A DNA stretch of 64,000 nt from Cyanoderma ruficeps (GCA_008694505.1 VZDJ01000052.1:4715722-4779721); one strand, 5' to 3'; shown: positions 13,301 through 27,504, counted from the stretch's first letter. The notes: generated from the sequence alone by a model not told the origin. Numbers and translations are program-made.

Positions 13301-13940
13301 TGAACATCTGATAAAAGAGGTGGTGATGTTCTCAGGAGAAAACAAAAACAACCGCCTGTATGTATTTTAGTGTGGTAACCAGGTGTGTCCTGTCAATGTT
13401 GAAATAAAAATCTCTAAAGCTAAACCTGCCTTTTTTACCACTCCAGACACCCAGCAACTGACAGAACATTTGCTGTAGCTCTGATCTCTTTTGCTGTGTA
13501 GTTTATTAATTTCCCACCATGCTCCCTGCCTTTTACTCGAACTTTTGTTTGCTTAGTTCTGGGTTACAAATACAGAACCTACAGAACAGACTTTGGTACC
13601 TGAAAACTCCCTGTGAAACAACAATTCCCTAGTAATATTGCTGTTCTCTGACACAGGAATTGAAGTGGCAGGAGGAAGCAGCACAGCAGTGATGTGGGGA
13701 GGAAGCCTGGACAGCCCAGGGTGTGGGGAAGAGGAGAACTTTGCAGGACTGGGATAGCCAGGAACAGGAATGTGCAGTTGTGCAGATGGACCGTGGTTAG
13801 CCCCTGTTGTCACTCACTGCATCCCTCCTGCTTGGTCCTCTCAAGTGGCATTTCATCCATCAAGGACACTGCATCGGTCACCCCCTGGCTCGTGGGAAAA
13901 CTTGCCAAACTTTTCTTTTGTGCTCTTTTCCCCCGAACAG
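10019..13940 (+). other. MACROD2: MACROD2 intron 1
   Basis: This 3,922-bp intron begins GTATTA inside the CpG island and ends in a pyrimidine-rich tract followed by CCCGAACAG. The first 300 bp remain GC-rich; the rest is ordinary AT-rich intronic sequence. I see no mobile element I can name, no RNA gene and no further coding block. Confidence 0.85.
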
Positions 13941-14057
13941 AGCGTTTGCTGAAGATGACCTTGGAAGAAAGACGCAAGGAGTACTTGGGGGATTATGTTG
14001 CCTTGAAAACTATCCCAACCTGGATGGAAGACTTAAAAAGTAAGAGCGAAAGTGATG
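13941..14057 (+). CDS. MACROD2: MACROD2 coding exon 2 (residues 16-54 plus first base of codon 55)
   Basis: The exon is 117 bp. It opens with AG, which completes the Glu codon started in exon 1, and continues RLLKMTLEERRKEYLGDY and then VALKTIPTWMEDLKSKSESD. The first block is nearly identical to the helical segment that precedes the macro domain in mammalian MACROD2; the second block is the less conserved linker. The acceptor is a strong polypyrimidine tract with CAG, and the donor is GATG-GTAAGT, close to consensus. Phase 1 enters and phase 1 leaves, so the exon is symmetric and could be skipped without a frameshift. That matters because in-frame loss of exons in this gene has been seen in human copy-number data (established for human, not shown here). 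Confidence 0.95.
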
Positions 14058-17000
14058 GTAAGTAAAATGGAGGTGCCCTAAACAGACAGAGCACTCTGTT
14101 TTCTCAGCCTGAAGTTACTTCTAGGAAGCCCAAGACCCATGTTGTTATGAACATTGAGAGCCTAAAATTGGGACGGGGTGGTGGGGGAACCCCAACAAAA
14201 TTTCTTAAAGCCTCTCTGGTGTCCCAGGGCTCTGCTGGGATTCCCAGCTGGAGTCACTAACCCTTAAGTGTGTCAAATAGATCTTCTCTCCATGAATCTT
14301 ACTTTCCAGATACTCCAGCAGTCAGCCATGCCTAAACTTACTGAGCATAATGATGCAGGGAGTCTGGGCAAAACAGTGTTGCAGGTGACCCAAAAGCAGA
14401 GGGGAAGTGCTCAAGTTGTGTTGTTTTCTAAGAATCCAGAAACTGGAGAAGGTGAGGCCTCCCTTGTTTTTGGTCCAGCCTGCTTTCTTGGGCTGAGGAA
14501 AATCAGTCTGGCCTGGAATAACTCCCATTTCCTTACCATGTGCAGCTTGATCATGGTTGTGATGACCAGCAGAGTTGTCTAAATACTTGCAGTGAGAACT
14601 GACCAAAAATGTGAATCCTATTTGTTTGCAGACTTCTCTACTCTGAAGGTAATTCTGTAACAATTCCTTGTTCTTCATCTAGTTCCCTTTCATTCACACA
14701 AGGGTGTGGAGGAATAGGGATAGCTTCTGCACTAGTTTCCTCCTCCTCTTTTTTTTTCTTCTGTCTTGCTGTCTTGCATAGCTGAACCCTTTGGGTTTTC
14801 TTTGAAGGAATAGCTAACTATGAGACCCAAAGTGCTTCCTGTCTCTGCAGATATAGGACCAATTTCCTGACCCTTTTGTTATCATTAAAGGCAAATACTG
14901 GCCTGGGTGAAGACGTGTAGAGTAACCTTGTGGCTGCAGATGAACATGGTCTTTATGGTGATAGTCCAGGGGAAATGAGGCCTGGAGCTGATCAGCTGTT
15001 TTCAGTAAAATTGGAAGGCTGCAACACTTACTTTAGCACAATCTGAAGGAGCTCACAGATTTTCAGATGTCCTTGTCAAAAGCAGCTATTGCTATTGTCT
15101 ACTCCTAAAAGCATCTGGAATAACTTTCTTAGTGAAAATACTCCAAGAGATTGCTGAGCTCTTCAGCCCTGCTGAGTAGCTGTATTGCATCAGTAGCCAT
15201 AGACCTCTTTCATGATTTGAGTAGGTCATTTCCATCTTGCAACATCAGAAAGCCTCTCCATCTAGAAAACAAAGGCTGCATAAAAATAAAAAAAAGATTA
15301 CCTGACTCCTCACAAGCTGATTTTGGAGGCCTGTGGTATGTGGGAATATGCAATATGTCACGTGCTTTAACTGGGAGACTCTTTATCCCTCCTAGCCCAA
15401 ACTATGTTTTTATTCCAGCTACTCTCAGATTCTCTCTAAAGCCTGAAATTCAGGTATGTTGCATTACTTGGGCTGCTGAAAGTGACAAGGTGTGGATTTA
15501 TGTTGTGATTGCTGTTACACTTCACAGAAGCAAAATGTTAATGTCTAATATGTGGGTATTGAATCGTGGCAGTGGTGAATTTATTTCCTTGTAGCTGCTC
15601 TTGCATTCTTTCTGTTAGTACCCAGGACACTGCAAAAAATGCTGGAAGGCAAAAGTTGTGCTGGAACACTGCTCTGCTGCTTGAAGGTTTTGTTATGCTG
15701 TACATTCAGGAGAAAATATCCATATGACTCTTTTCCTTTGATGTATTTGTCGTAAGTAAGCCATGTGTAATAGTGAATTTCTTGGAGGTTGGGCTGCTGA
15801 AATGCTTCCACGTTCCAACTGATTAGGGCAATTAAAAGAAGTATGTGCATTAATGTGATTGTTACTGCATCTCTTTCAAACTTTATTTCTCTTAAATGTT
15901 GACCCCTGTTCTGAAGGTATCAAGTGTGTCTAAAAGCTGTTTTTTTGAGCTGGATTACAGAAGAACTAGAATTTAAATCTTATTGCTGATGAGAACTATT
16001 GCTCTGTTTGATGGGACATACAGAGGGCAACAGGTACAGGCTGAATGAGATTCTGGAGAAAACAAGTGAAGCCCCAGGTGTGATGGAATCAGGGATGACC
16101 TGACAATGCCATGCTCGAGTTCTGATACTTTCTTCAACTGAAAGGTGACTGCTCTTGCACTGACAGATGGAAGGAGTCTGAAGGGTGGCGGTGGTGAAAA
16201 TAAAATCTTTGGTGGATTTGTCAAGCCCAAACAACTGATGGGGAATTTGGAAAAAATTCCTTACAATTCACTCCCACTGCCGTATACAGTGAAAAAAATG
16301 ACTGATTAGTAAAGCATAGAGTGGCTGTTCAGGAAGAGTGATGAGGAGAAATCAAGAAAGCAACCAAGAACAAATCAAGTGGAACAGGCACAATCAATCA
16401 GCTGCTGGAGTAAGAAGCTATAGGAGAAGGGCAGAGCATCTAAGCTGGCAGCCATCCCCACAGACACTCGGTGCTTAACTGCAGATTGTGGCTCTTCAGT
16501 CCTGCACAAATTTTTGTATTGGCTGTTAGGAAAAATTGAGTGCACAATGTAAAACCTTCACAGTGCCCATTTTTAAATGTGAGCGACTCACTGGAGGGTG
16601 TTGGGAGGTTCCAGTTAGGCATACATTTTTGTTGTGTGGAAGTCTAATGGAAGGTTATTGAAAAGTCTGTATGCAGAATTCTGCAAACTGAAATGACCTG
16701 AGAAGTTCATATTGGGAAGGAGCTAATCTCACTGCCAGGGTACTTCATAAATACTCTTTATTGGCAAATTGGAAGAACATACCTCAGTCTGTGGAAGAAA
16801 GTTTTTCCCTATCCTTCTTCTGCTTTTTGATAGAAGTGTTCAGAACTAAATTCTGAAGAAAACCAGCAAAGCTTGGTGGATGTTCAGTGTTTTGGTGAGG
16901 ATGGAAGTCTTTGTAATAGAGAGATGTGCATCTATGTAAAGGCTCCTGAGGAGTGAAGTTACTGAATTCTGAATGGCAGCCAACAAGGGCTTTGTGTCTT

Positions 17001-20000
17001 TGTAGCAGCAAAACTCTTAAAAACATTTGGAGTTCAAAGAGGCAGCGTCTTTTAAAATGTTCTGCTGTCACTAAAAAAACCACCCTAGATTTTTTGCAGG
17101 CCTCCTCATGAGGGCACGACCAGCCTTACGAAATTAGGTTGGTGTATGTTTTGGCATGGAGTTTGGTCAATGTTTAAGTCTTGGTTTTGGGAAGAGGGTG
17201 GCACGATGTGGAATGCAAAGACTAAGCTTGGTGCCCGCTTTTCTGAGCTAAGGGAGGCAATCTGATGTGGGCTCTGTTTGTTTCCAGAAGGGCAGTGCTG
17301 TCAACACCCCGGATTTTTGGTGTGCCGTTTACGGATCCACGGCTGCGCAAGTGGATCTTGGAGATCAAGTGTTGCAGCAGTGGAAGGAAAAGGGACAGTT
17401 AGTCACAAGTGGCCCTCTTTAATGTCAAGAGGGGATGGTAGGAAGACAAACCTTTTGTTCTCGAAGTGATCCTGTAAATAGAAGCCTTTTCTGGTTTAAA
17501 TGTATTTATTAAGGAAATGAGGAGTTTCCGCTTTGGAAACAGAACGACCTTGCCATAGAGGGCTGGATAGTGTGAATGTGCTGTGATCCACTGTTCTCCC
17601 CACTTGTTATCCTTCAGATACACCAGAAGCACACACATCTCATCTGTTTTCTCATGTACTTCGAAACAGAGTGTTTTCCTGACAACATGTCAATAATGAG
17701 CTTGTTTTATGAGGCTCTGGAATTTATATCCCTTTGTTTCAATGCTATTTATTACATACCACTTTGTTAGGCACTCATCTTGTACAGCAGCAGGAGCTAA
17801 TGTTGCTCAGTGAATAAAATGCCACCATGTAGACTAACAGCTAGAGTGTATTTTGAAGTTAAATACCTATATTAGCATTTTTTTGGGTACACACTAATTC
17901 CCAAAAATATCTTTACAGTGGTGAATTTGAGAGGTGACTTCTGAAAACTTTTCTGGAACGCTTTTTTTAAAAAAATGAGGGTCTTGGGAATTTTGTTGTC
18001 GCTGAGTTTTGTGTGTCACTGGTAGAAAAACATTTTGTTGTATTAATTGGGTAATTCAGAAAATGGAATCAGTGATATTGTTTAACTCCAGGCAGCTGAT
18101 AGTCCTGATGACTCCCACAACCCCTGGAATTCATTGGTATGCCAAGAAAACATCAGATCCAGGTGGTGGTTTAAAGATCTTTGCTAGTGGTAAGAACTAT
18201 TTTTCATAGGATGAAGTTAAAATGGAAGGAACATGATAACTGAGTTTATTTTTGTTTAAGGTTAAATGACACAAAAGGTCTGCAGTCCTTTTAAACAAGT
18301 CTTGAAATATGTTTAGATGTTTTGGCAGACTCTGAATCTTTTTAATCTGCTATTTTTAAAGAAAATGATACGGCTCAAACTATTCAAATTAATCTATTTT
18401 AACACTGAGGGCATTATGTATAATAATAAAGTTTGGATTCAATAAAAGCATCGTTGTACTATGAATGTGTAGCTTTCTAAATATTCACAGGGGGTTGACA
18501 CAAGATTACAGAGACAAAGCATGTAGATAAGCCAGTCCAAATGCTTCATGGTGGAAAGAAAATAAAAAAAATACAAAACCACTGAGCTCTGACCAGCATT
18601 TTTTGAGATGGGTAAGCAACACAAATACCCTCCAAAGAACCCAGTGTCTCAATGCAGCCCTGCTTGACATGAATACCTGTCCTGCAGGAACTAGGAACCA
18701 AGGTGGTGAGTATAAACAGACTTGGGAAAGTGCAGTGAAATTCAGAAATTCAGCCAGACATCTACAAGTAAGAAATGGCTTCTCTCTAAACCACTCAATA
18801 TTATCAGTGATTTATACAGAAAAAGAAATTATGTTCAACTAGAACATTGAGATTGTTAGACAAGTTTGACAGCCTCAAGTTCTGTGTGAAACCTGTGACC
18901 ATCCCCCCACCAAAAATCCAAGTTCATCAGCTTTCATTGTGATTTTTTTTTCTTACAGTGACTGTAACAATTTTCTTTATAGCAGATTTTTAGCTGAGTG
19001 AAAAGGAGGAAAGTAAATTGAGACACCTTGGTGTAATTTTTGCTATCTCTCAAAAAGAAAAAGAAAGATGCTTTTGCTACTGAAACTCTTGGTTTGATGA
19101 ATTTCAGAGTGCAGCAGTTTTTCTGCTGAGTACACACAGAAAGCAGCAATAACTTGTGTGCCACCATTCAGGGTCTCTCCTCTGTTACCTGTGGCCCTGA
19201 ATATGAATTGCAGCTTCACTTAAACTCGTGCTGTATTCAGCATTCTCCTTACTTTTCATGTATTGGCATGGCACTGTTACTGATGCTAAACACCACAAGG
19301 TCTCTTCAGGACTGCTGTGTTTAAGGTTAGAAACTGTGTCTCCTAGATGCATATGGAGAGCACTGCTGATTAATTGCTGTGTATAATAGCTGGGGAGCAC
19401 CATGAAAAAACAAACTCTGAATTGTGTGAGGATCATGGTGATTAAGTATTTTGAATGCTTGTGAAACATGCTTTTTGTAGATGTGACTGAAAATCTGTTG
19501 GCTCATTTCTGCTCTCTGTCCATGTAATGTACATATTAAGGAAGCAGCAAAGGGTTTAGAGGGGTAAGAAGAGCAAACCAGGTTTGCAGCTTCTTAGTCT
19601 GTGCTGAAGGTGTGCAGGAGTCTGTGTGCCCATGGCATACTGTGGAGTAACTTTAAGGCTGAGTTGGTGTTTGTTTGGCTGCAACAGATATCCAAGGCTG
19701 CCAGGGCAGGAGGGTGGAACCAGAGCCCTGTGTGCTCTGCTTTGTTCAGGCTCTTGGCTGCCCTTTCAGGATGTGTCCTGGGCAGATGCAAAGCTGCAGA
19801 GTGGTGCAGATCTGATCTGGGGACCCCCACACACCTTTCTGGCTTTCCCAATACAAACCTTGGCTATTGATTTCCAAAGGAAGACTTGCACAGTAGAGAG
19901 ATGGGAATAACTCTTCAGGTGCAAGTTTACTTGAGCATAAACGGAGTAATAATCTGTCTGTGTGTGTGTTGGTTTGTTTCTGGAGGTGAATTATCTCTAG

Positions 20001-21965
20001 TTAGTGATATCCCTGATAAAAGTAGATAAATTAGTGTGCTTAGTGCAATGGGTGAAGGGAAACTAGAGTAAACAAAAAGACTGAAGATGTATTCAGTTGA
20101 CCTTATAATTCTCTGGTGAGCTTTATGTGAATAACCTTTGTAGGATGGAATAGCTGCCAAAGAGATGACACTTGTTTTACAGTTTGCATTATGCATTAAA
20201 GTGTTTTTGGGAAAAACAAAGAAGTTTCTTGCTTTCAGCAATTATGAGATTATGATTATTAAAAAGTTCAGATCTGTTTACGTAGATTACGAACACAAAA
20301 TCCAGTGTATCTAATCCTCTCTAACAAACTAAATCACTTGTCCTTGATGCAATTAAGATGATGACTTCTCTTTAAGCTGCTGCTCTGTGACTTTTTTAAC
20401 AAGGTAACTTCCATACAGCATTAAGCTTATACAGGTCCTGGATAGAGTTATTATTTTGTGGCTCTTCTGCATGCTGCTGAGAAAGCTCTTATCTACAGTG
20501 CCAGACGGCTCCTTGAGGGGCAAAAGCTAACCATAGGAAAGGATGCTGCTCTCAACGATAAATTGGTGTCCTTATTGAGACTTTGCAAACTATTGATGGG
20601 TTGTAGAGAGGGATACTAGGTGGAGATGCAAAGGGAAGTTAAGCACATCTTTGCGAGAAAGAGTAGTTTTAATGTTTAATTACTGGTGACGTGAATCTTC
20701 ACCAGATTAATAACTTTCAAGCTTCTGTCCTGTGCAATGTGAGAAACAATCTTGGGGGGTTTTTTTGGTGCTTTTTTTTGTAGCTGCTGAATGTCACTGC
20801 ACTGAAGTTTTGTACAGAGGTCCCTAAGGAAGTACTTAGTAGAGTTAGGAAGTCAAGATGATGCAGTTGTGCTGTCAGCTGGCAGAGTTGCTCAGGGTGT
20901 GAGGGAGGACGGCTTTAGCAGCAGTGATGCTTCAAGTTGGGATGTGCTGTTCTTCAGAAACTGCTGAGAAAAGTTGTAGATTCCAGCTTGGAATATTTTG
21001 GTGGCTGACTTGAGAAAGACAGTTTAATGTATGCAGGGGAAAAGTAACAGGTTATGTATTTTGACTTCTGTCTTTTCTTTGATTTTTTTTTCCCATTCTT
21101 TTTATATATAAAGGGTGAGTTTCTTCTCGGTGTGGGGGATTTCAAGATCCAACCCCCGAACTAATGTATTGTCCTACAAAGACAATTTCAGTAAGTCATC
21201 TAGCTAGGCTCAGTATGGTAGCTTGGCTAATGCCCTGATCTATAATTTATGATGGATTGTGGCATATGTCCTCACAGTCTTTTGCAGACAGATGTGAGCC
21301 AATGTGCCAGCCTGATTAGAAGCCATGTGCCTGTGATTAGGTTGAGGCCAAAACCAAGCTGTTAAATTGTACCCTTGTCATGGCTTGCTAATGTGGATCT
21401 GTTGCCTGGCTGTGTGACTTCAGGATATTTTCAAATGCAGGTGGGAAAAGCTGATGTCCTTCTGCAGAAGATGGAACCCTCTTTTGATTAGACAGGTAGA
21501 GACTGGTATGTCTTGGTTGAATTTGCTGTAGTTAGGATATATGACAGGTACTTAGGAAGGTGCTGAACTATTGCCTCAACTAGGATTTGCTGCCTGGCTC
21601 TTTATAATTGGTGATGACACAGGGTAAGCCACCCAACTCTGGGTGTAGGAGGTTTGCAATAAGTTTGAAAACTAACCTCACACTCAAATGAAGTCATGAT
21701 ACTGCTTTAACTCCCTTGAGGGTGTTGGGGGGTCACTGGTGCAGTTTAAGCTCACCCAGCTCTCTGTTTGGATCATGTGAACTAGCTTTCATGTGTAGCT
21801 GTATTTGCTTCATGCACAGTTAAACACCTGATTACACATATGTTAAAAACCCAGTCACTGGAAATAACATAAGCTTGGCTTCCCCTTTTTGATTCGGTGG
21901 ACCCAAACTGCTCAGCGTGTAGAAATGTCTCTTGACAATCCAGTGAGGGTCTGAATAATCCTACT

Positions 21966-22026
21966 GTAGAATTATAGGATTGTTAAGGCTGCAAAAGACC
22001 TCTAAATTCATTGAGTCCAACCGTGA
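21966..22026 (-). mobile_element. CR1 LINE 3' terminal fragment
   Basis: The plus strand reads 'gaattataggattgttaagg' and then 'aaaagacctctaaattcatt' followed by 'gagtccaacc'. This is a diverged form of the reverse complement of the CR1 3' terminus. Only about 60 bp are recognisable, so the copy is heavily 5'-truncated or decayed. Confidence 0.6.
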
Positions 22027-23629
22027 AATGGTAGTAGTTACTCTGTGAAGTGATACGTGGCTTTCTCCATGTGAGGGCATCTAGCTGGTGTGTATTTGGA
22101 AAATCCAGTTGAGAGAAAATTCTCAGCCCTGTAGGAATTGCTGCTTGTTTTTTATGATGCCCAGAAAATGCTCTTCTGTGCTAGAGAGAAGGCTTAACAA
22201 TCCAGTTGAAAGATGGTAAATCTGGATTTTGCACAGCTTTGAAAACCATTGAAATGATACTGAGAAATATTCTTTATTTGGATGTGCAGTGTGAGGGAGA
22301 AGCATAATGTTTGTGCACAGAGATTGTCCTGAGACTTGTAGGCTATTGCATGTTGACTTGGCATGTTTGCAGAAACGTGTCACAAGGGCCTTCACCAAAA
22401 TTTCCAGATGCTTTTTTGGGGATGGGATGCTACAGAATGCACCTGTTGGAAAACTGAGCCTCTCAGCCTTGTGCTGATGTAGCCCATACTTTTATTTCTG
22501 AGTGGATGTAGCTCTCTGCAAGCACCTTTGTACTAACAGCATCCCTGGGAGTTGGTGGTCAAATGTTGTGTTAGAAAAGTCTACTCTAGAGTTTACCCTG
22601 TCCAAAAGGCTCAGCCCATCTCTAATGCAGAGTAGGCATGAAGAAAGTCCAGATACGAAGAAACTTGTTGCACCTCTGTCTTTAAAACTTTTCCCTGCAT
22701 TATCCTGCCTGTTGCTTTTTCATAAAGGCTTGTTCATGCAATGATGAGCTTTTTAATGGTCTCCTTGCTATTGCTGGTTAGACTGGAAAGGTGCTTCAAG
22801 TTTGCGTTTTCCATTTGCTGCACAGGTATGATTGTAGTTGAAGTTCAGCCTGCCCTGGATTTATTCCCACGTGCTCAGTGTAATCTTTTCTGTGTAGGGT
22901 ACTCTACTGCTCACCTGCCACTGTATTGTGTGTTGCATTGCTGCCCTTTGGTGGGGTTTCCTAATGAGTCTACAGCCACTGGAAGCAAACCCCAGGTTTC
23001 ATGTAGCTGAGAGTATGGGTTGGTCACATTTAAAGAAAAAGTAGAGTTCCATTCTGTTTTCCCCCCTCTCACTGCATTCCCACCAGTGTTGTTACAGGGG
23101 AAGGATTGTAAGTGTACTGCAAGTAAATCCAGGAGAATATGTGATGTACACAGACATTCTTATATTGGCTTAAAGGCTTTGAGATTTGGTGTATCTTTCA
23201 TTTCTAGGTAGATACGTAAAAGAAGATAGAGCTAGACCTTTCTGCTAACTGCTAGTGCGTTTGTAACTGCTTGAGAGTTTGTATTAATTTCCACTTTTTA
23301 AGTCCTTGAATGAAGCAAGCATGACTTGCAACACAAATGAGTAGTGGTAGAGTTGTCTTCAAGTATTCAGTTTCCTCTGTCCCTCGATGTTTATATTGAA
23401 CCTCCAATATTCTTCAGTGTAGCAAATTACATCTGGTATCTCAAGGAATAGGGGGGAAAAAAGGTGCTGCAAGGTAAGAGCTACTCCCAAACCTAATGTC
23501 CCCATGTAGAAAACATCATCTTTTGCACCTGCGTAAGAACTTTCTGGCTTGGTTTGGAGCACAGGTGTCTGCCAAGGAAGGTGGGGAACTGTGGGAAGAC
23601 AGAAAGGGATAGTGCTAAAGGCAATCCTG

Positions 23630-24790
23630 CCTCTGATACATTGCAGCTGTGTTAATTACCAAAAGTGGGAACAGCTGGGTGTAATAAGAGTTAATTAGTC
23701 GAGTCAGTTGGAGTCTGCTGGTTGTGCTGTGAGGACAAAGGGACAAGAGGTCGTGTGAGGAATAGAGAAGGTAACCCTGTACGAGGGACATACAGGGTTA
23801 GGTGGCTGTGCTAGGGACAGGATGCAGCGAGCTGGAACTGCAGAAGGAAGAGAGAAGGAGAGAAAGAGTAAGAGCTGTGGGGAGCTGCCCGTAAGATTGC
23901 TACATAGAAAAGGTATGAAAGACTTAGATAACGTGGTCCTGATACTTGGAGTCCCCTGAAGTTTTTATTGAAGCACTCTGAATGCAGTGGCTGTCTCAAC
24001 TACGACAGGAAACTCCCTTGGAATGGAGAATATGACCTCCTTCCCTCCAAATTATTGTGACTGTGAAATTAACAGGCTTTCAGGCAAAGATACGGGAAAA
24101 GGAGTAACAGGTCTTTACTAGTATGTGTATGGACAGCAAGGCAAACAAACAACAACAAACTGTGGCTGTAGCTGAAACCGCAGAGGGGTGTTCCAGCAGG
24201 CAGGGGCTGTGTGGCTACAGTAGCAAAAATCCCAGAGAGCGGTGGCAGAAGAACGGCGGGGTTTGGGCAGCGGCTGCCCGGCTCCCTTACAGGGCTGGGA
24301 GAGGCTCCCTTGGAGGGGGAAGGGGCTCGGAGATCCCGGGATTTCCCCTCAGGCACCCGGGTAGATGGTGAAGGGTCCTTTGTTGGGGTAGGTCAGGTGT
24401 TAATGGCAACCCAGCGCACCGGCCGCTCTTATGAGCAGAGCTCCACTCACGGTAGGAGGAGGCAGCAGAAAACAAAACCCCGCAGTGGTGGTGGATTCTC
24501 CCCACAGTGACTGCAGCCTTTTTCCCCTCCAAATGCCAGGAGCACAAGAGAAAGCTAGGAGCTGCACACAACCCCTTCCCCCGGCCCAAATTTTGTGATA
24601 TCTCTGCCCTTCCCAGAGGACGCTCCAAGTAAAGAGAGAGAGCAGCCAGCTGCACCCCTCCCCTGAGCTTGGCAACTTCTTTTGTCTTTCTCAAGTACCC
24701 GGTCATTTTTGTCTCCTAGCAACCTATGATAAAAAATTCCCTTTGAGAAAGAACGAAAGGTAAAAAACCTAAACCCCTACACTTTTTACC
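23630..24790 (-). mobile_element. Probable endogenous retroviral LTR region
   Basis: The stretch differs from its surroundings in having many CpGs, a segment with 'aacaggtctttactagtatg' and 'aaacaacaacaaac' (about 24105-24160) and a right edge of the form 'aacctaaacccctaca'. These look like bird ERV LTR sequence with the polyadenylation region on the minus strand. No gag, pol or env reading frame is present, so this would be a solo LTR or two merged fragments. I could not find a matching target-site duplication, and both ends are approximate. The left part (23630-23990) may be a separate element. Confidence 0.45.
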
Positions 24791-26668
24791 TACCTATCCC
24801 AATACTAGAAAACCAAAGTTCCTTCTCCCACCCGGTAAGCTGTTGTAACTCTATGTCATGCAGGGAGGTTTTTGAATGACAATGCCATGAAATATTTGCT
24901 AATAGTTTTGCACAAGTTTCATAGTTTTCTGGTAGCAGCATTTTATTTCCAAGCTGTACTTCAAGTACTTCAAAAGCCTGTAATACTCAACCAGAGAAGT
25001 CATTGCTCAGTAATGGTGTAGAGAATTAAAAAAGCAGTAAATGTAGAATAAAAATTGTCTGACTGCTTAATAACTTACTGAATGAAAGTCATGAATTTGT
25101 GGTTCCCCCCCTAAAAACTTATTTTAATCCTCCTTGGTGCTGTATGTGCTCACCTATTTCAATGGGCTCTCGTGTTTTGGGAAGTAAAGCAGATGCTGCT
25201 GAGGACTGAATACCTGGTTGGTCATGAAAAGTCATTTTTTTTCTAGACAGTTTGTAAAGGTGAGTGGAGGAATGCTTCACTGCTGCTGGTAGATGCTGTT
25301 TTGGATGAAGGCTCATAATTACCCCAAGTGGTACTGGATGAGTTTGAACACACCAGAATAGTTGTGTGAGTGCTGTGATATTGCCAAGACAGCTCTTGCA
25401 GTGAAGGGATCTGCTTTCTCTTGGAGGGAATCTAGTGAAGTGGAATCACCTGTAGTCCTCTAGTTTTATAGACAAGTATCAACATACTCCTGGGGCAGTG
25501 AACAATGATCTAAAGCACTGTCATATGTTTGTGTCTCCATTTCTGAACTTCCATTGTTCATGATGAACTCTCTGTAGCAGAGGGAGGTTGTAAAGTAGGA
25601 ATTGAGTTTGAGGCAATGCAGTGTAGTTCTTACCTCAGTGTGACCTTGGCTGACCATTTGATGTACTTCAGTACAACTCAGGCTGCCATTCACTGAGAAG
25701 AATCTATATTGAAATTCTTGGTATCACTTGGAGTGAGGTACTGATAATCAGGCTTGGGCAAGAACTTAGCAAAACCCTGTATCCAACAGCATTTTTATTC
25801 CACTATATCATTACAAAGTCTGGAATCCTTGCGAAGGTCCACATTATAAAACCAACCAAACAAGAGAGTGATTGAATGGGTTTCTTCACACAGACAAAGC
25901 ACAGCTCCTTCTGAGTCACAGCTGAACCAGCAGCCTTTTCTTTGGACCCTAAATCATGAAATCTCCAGCAAGCATAGCAACCAGAGCAGCTGGATGCTCA
26001 CTCTCCAAGTAAGCACACAAATACCCAAGGGCCTCAGCCTACTTATGTCGTGTCTTTGCTGTCAATGTGCATGCTGCTGAAGTGAGAAGGCTCTGATTTA
26101 TGAATTGACAGTTGCCTGTCCCTGCAGATAAGGGTGCATCACAAATTAGAATTGAGAACGTATTCCTGTTCTTGTTCTCCTCATTTGTCATTACTCCTTT
26201 CTCAAACTTTGTTCTTTGGTACTTTAGCATTCCATACCAAGTCTTCTCTAGATTAACAAAAACTTCACAAAAAAGGCAGGCTCTTGGTTTCCTGCTATTT
26301 CTTTCTTTCCCAGACTTAAAGGGGTTTTTTTTGCCACTCAGCTTTGTTATTTTGGGGATATAGAGAGCTGTGTGGGATAGACTGAGAAAAAGGTTGTTTA
26401 AGGACTATGCAAGACCTTGTAACACAAGCAAATTGCATTTTGCATGAGCGTTGTGTGGGTTGTTCAGAGTGACTGGCTGTTTTGATCAATTCTCATGGTG
26501 CAACACTCCTTCTGTCTGTAAAGTGTAAATGTCTTCAATGGCTCCCATTTAAATGTGGCTGAAAAGTCAAGGCTCACACAGCCTTGTTGGAGGGCTGCTG
26601 GTAGCCATATCTCTGTTAAACTTGGTCTGAGTGAGAGAGCTTTTAGAGCTCTTGGGGCTTTTTGTGGT

Positions 26669-27304
26669 AGTTGTACAGGGGTGAGTTATTGCCCCTCAGA
26701 TGGGGGATATTTCATGCCTCCTGCAGAGCCTTGAATAGGAGATACCATGATCTCCTGACCTGGAAGGTGGGGCAAAGTGTGACCTCAGGAGGTTGGTCAG
26801 TGGTGCATGAGAAGAATGGGCAAGGCGACCAGCTCCTCTCTAATGCCTTTATTAAGATCAGCTCTAGGTAGGGGCTTGAGGGGTTATGCAGTCCGCATAG
26901 AAAGAAATGTTTAGCTTTGCCACAGGGCAGAGTAGGGTCTTCCTCCCCACGAGAATCCCTGGATGATCCCTTTTGGGCTCATAGTCTAGGGTTGTCTATC
27001 TGGTCGAGTGCTGTGGAAGTTACGGTGACGAAATAGAATCCAGCTCTGATTGGTGTGAGGTTCCCTACGGTCCTGCCGACTCAGAGTGGTCATTCCTAGT
27101 CTTTGGTTTTGTGTTGGCTCGTTGTTTTTAGGGGTTTTATGTCCGAATAGTGTTCCATGAGCACTTGGGGCTTTTTCATCTGCGGGTCGGGTGGCGCAAT
27201 CAGTTGCCACGCGGAAAGCGGCAGGGAGAGGCAGCGAGCCACAGGGGAGTTAGAGGAGCCCGTACAGTTACAAAGAAAGGAGTCTCGGGTAATTGACATT
27301 TAAC
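26669..27304 (-). mobile_element. Solo LTR of an endogenous retrovirus
   Basis: The block is bounded by TGTACAGG on the left and TTTAACA on the right, giving the TGT...ACA ends expected of an LTR. On the minus strand it carries AATAAAGG (plus 'cctttatt', about 26848), a plausible polyadenylation signal, with a CpG-rich U3/R-like part at about 27170-27290 ('gcgggtcgggtggcgc'). CpGs are still frequent, which suggests a fairly young insertion. No internal retroviral genes lie beside it, so it looks like a recombination-derived solo LTR. A target-site duplication was not evident, so the ends may be off by several bases. Confidence 0.65.
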
Positions 27305-27504
27305 ACAGAAAACATTTAGGAAAAGGTATTTTCTAATTACCATAAAAATAGGTCTGAGCTAAACTTAACAGAGAAAAGCAAGGTAAACACTATCCAACTG
27401 ATAAGGCACTCAACTGCACTCAGAAACTTGTATTTTATTTCTTACAGCAAAGAGCTGAGAAGTGTAGCTCATGCACCAGATGAGCTACAAAGATGATTAA
27501 AACA

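Noticed and set aside
24287..24706. 139-codon minus-strand open frame
   Set aside because: It lies within the LTR-like region and has no retroviral or host protein motif.
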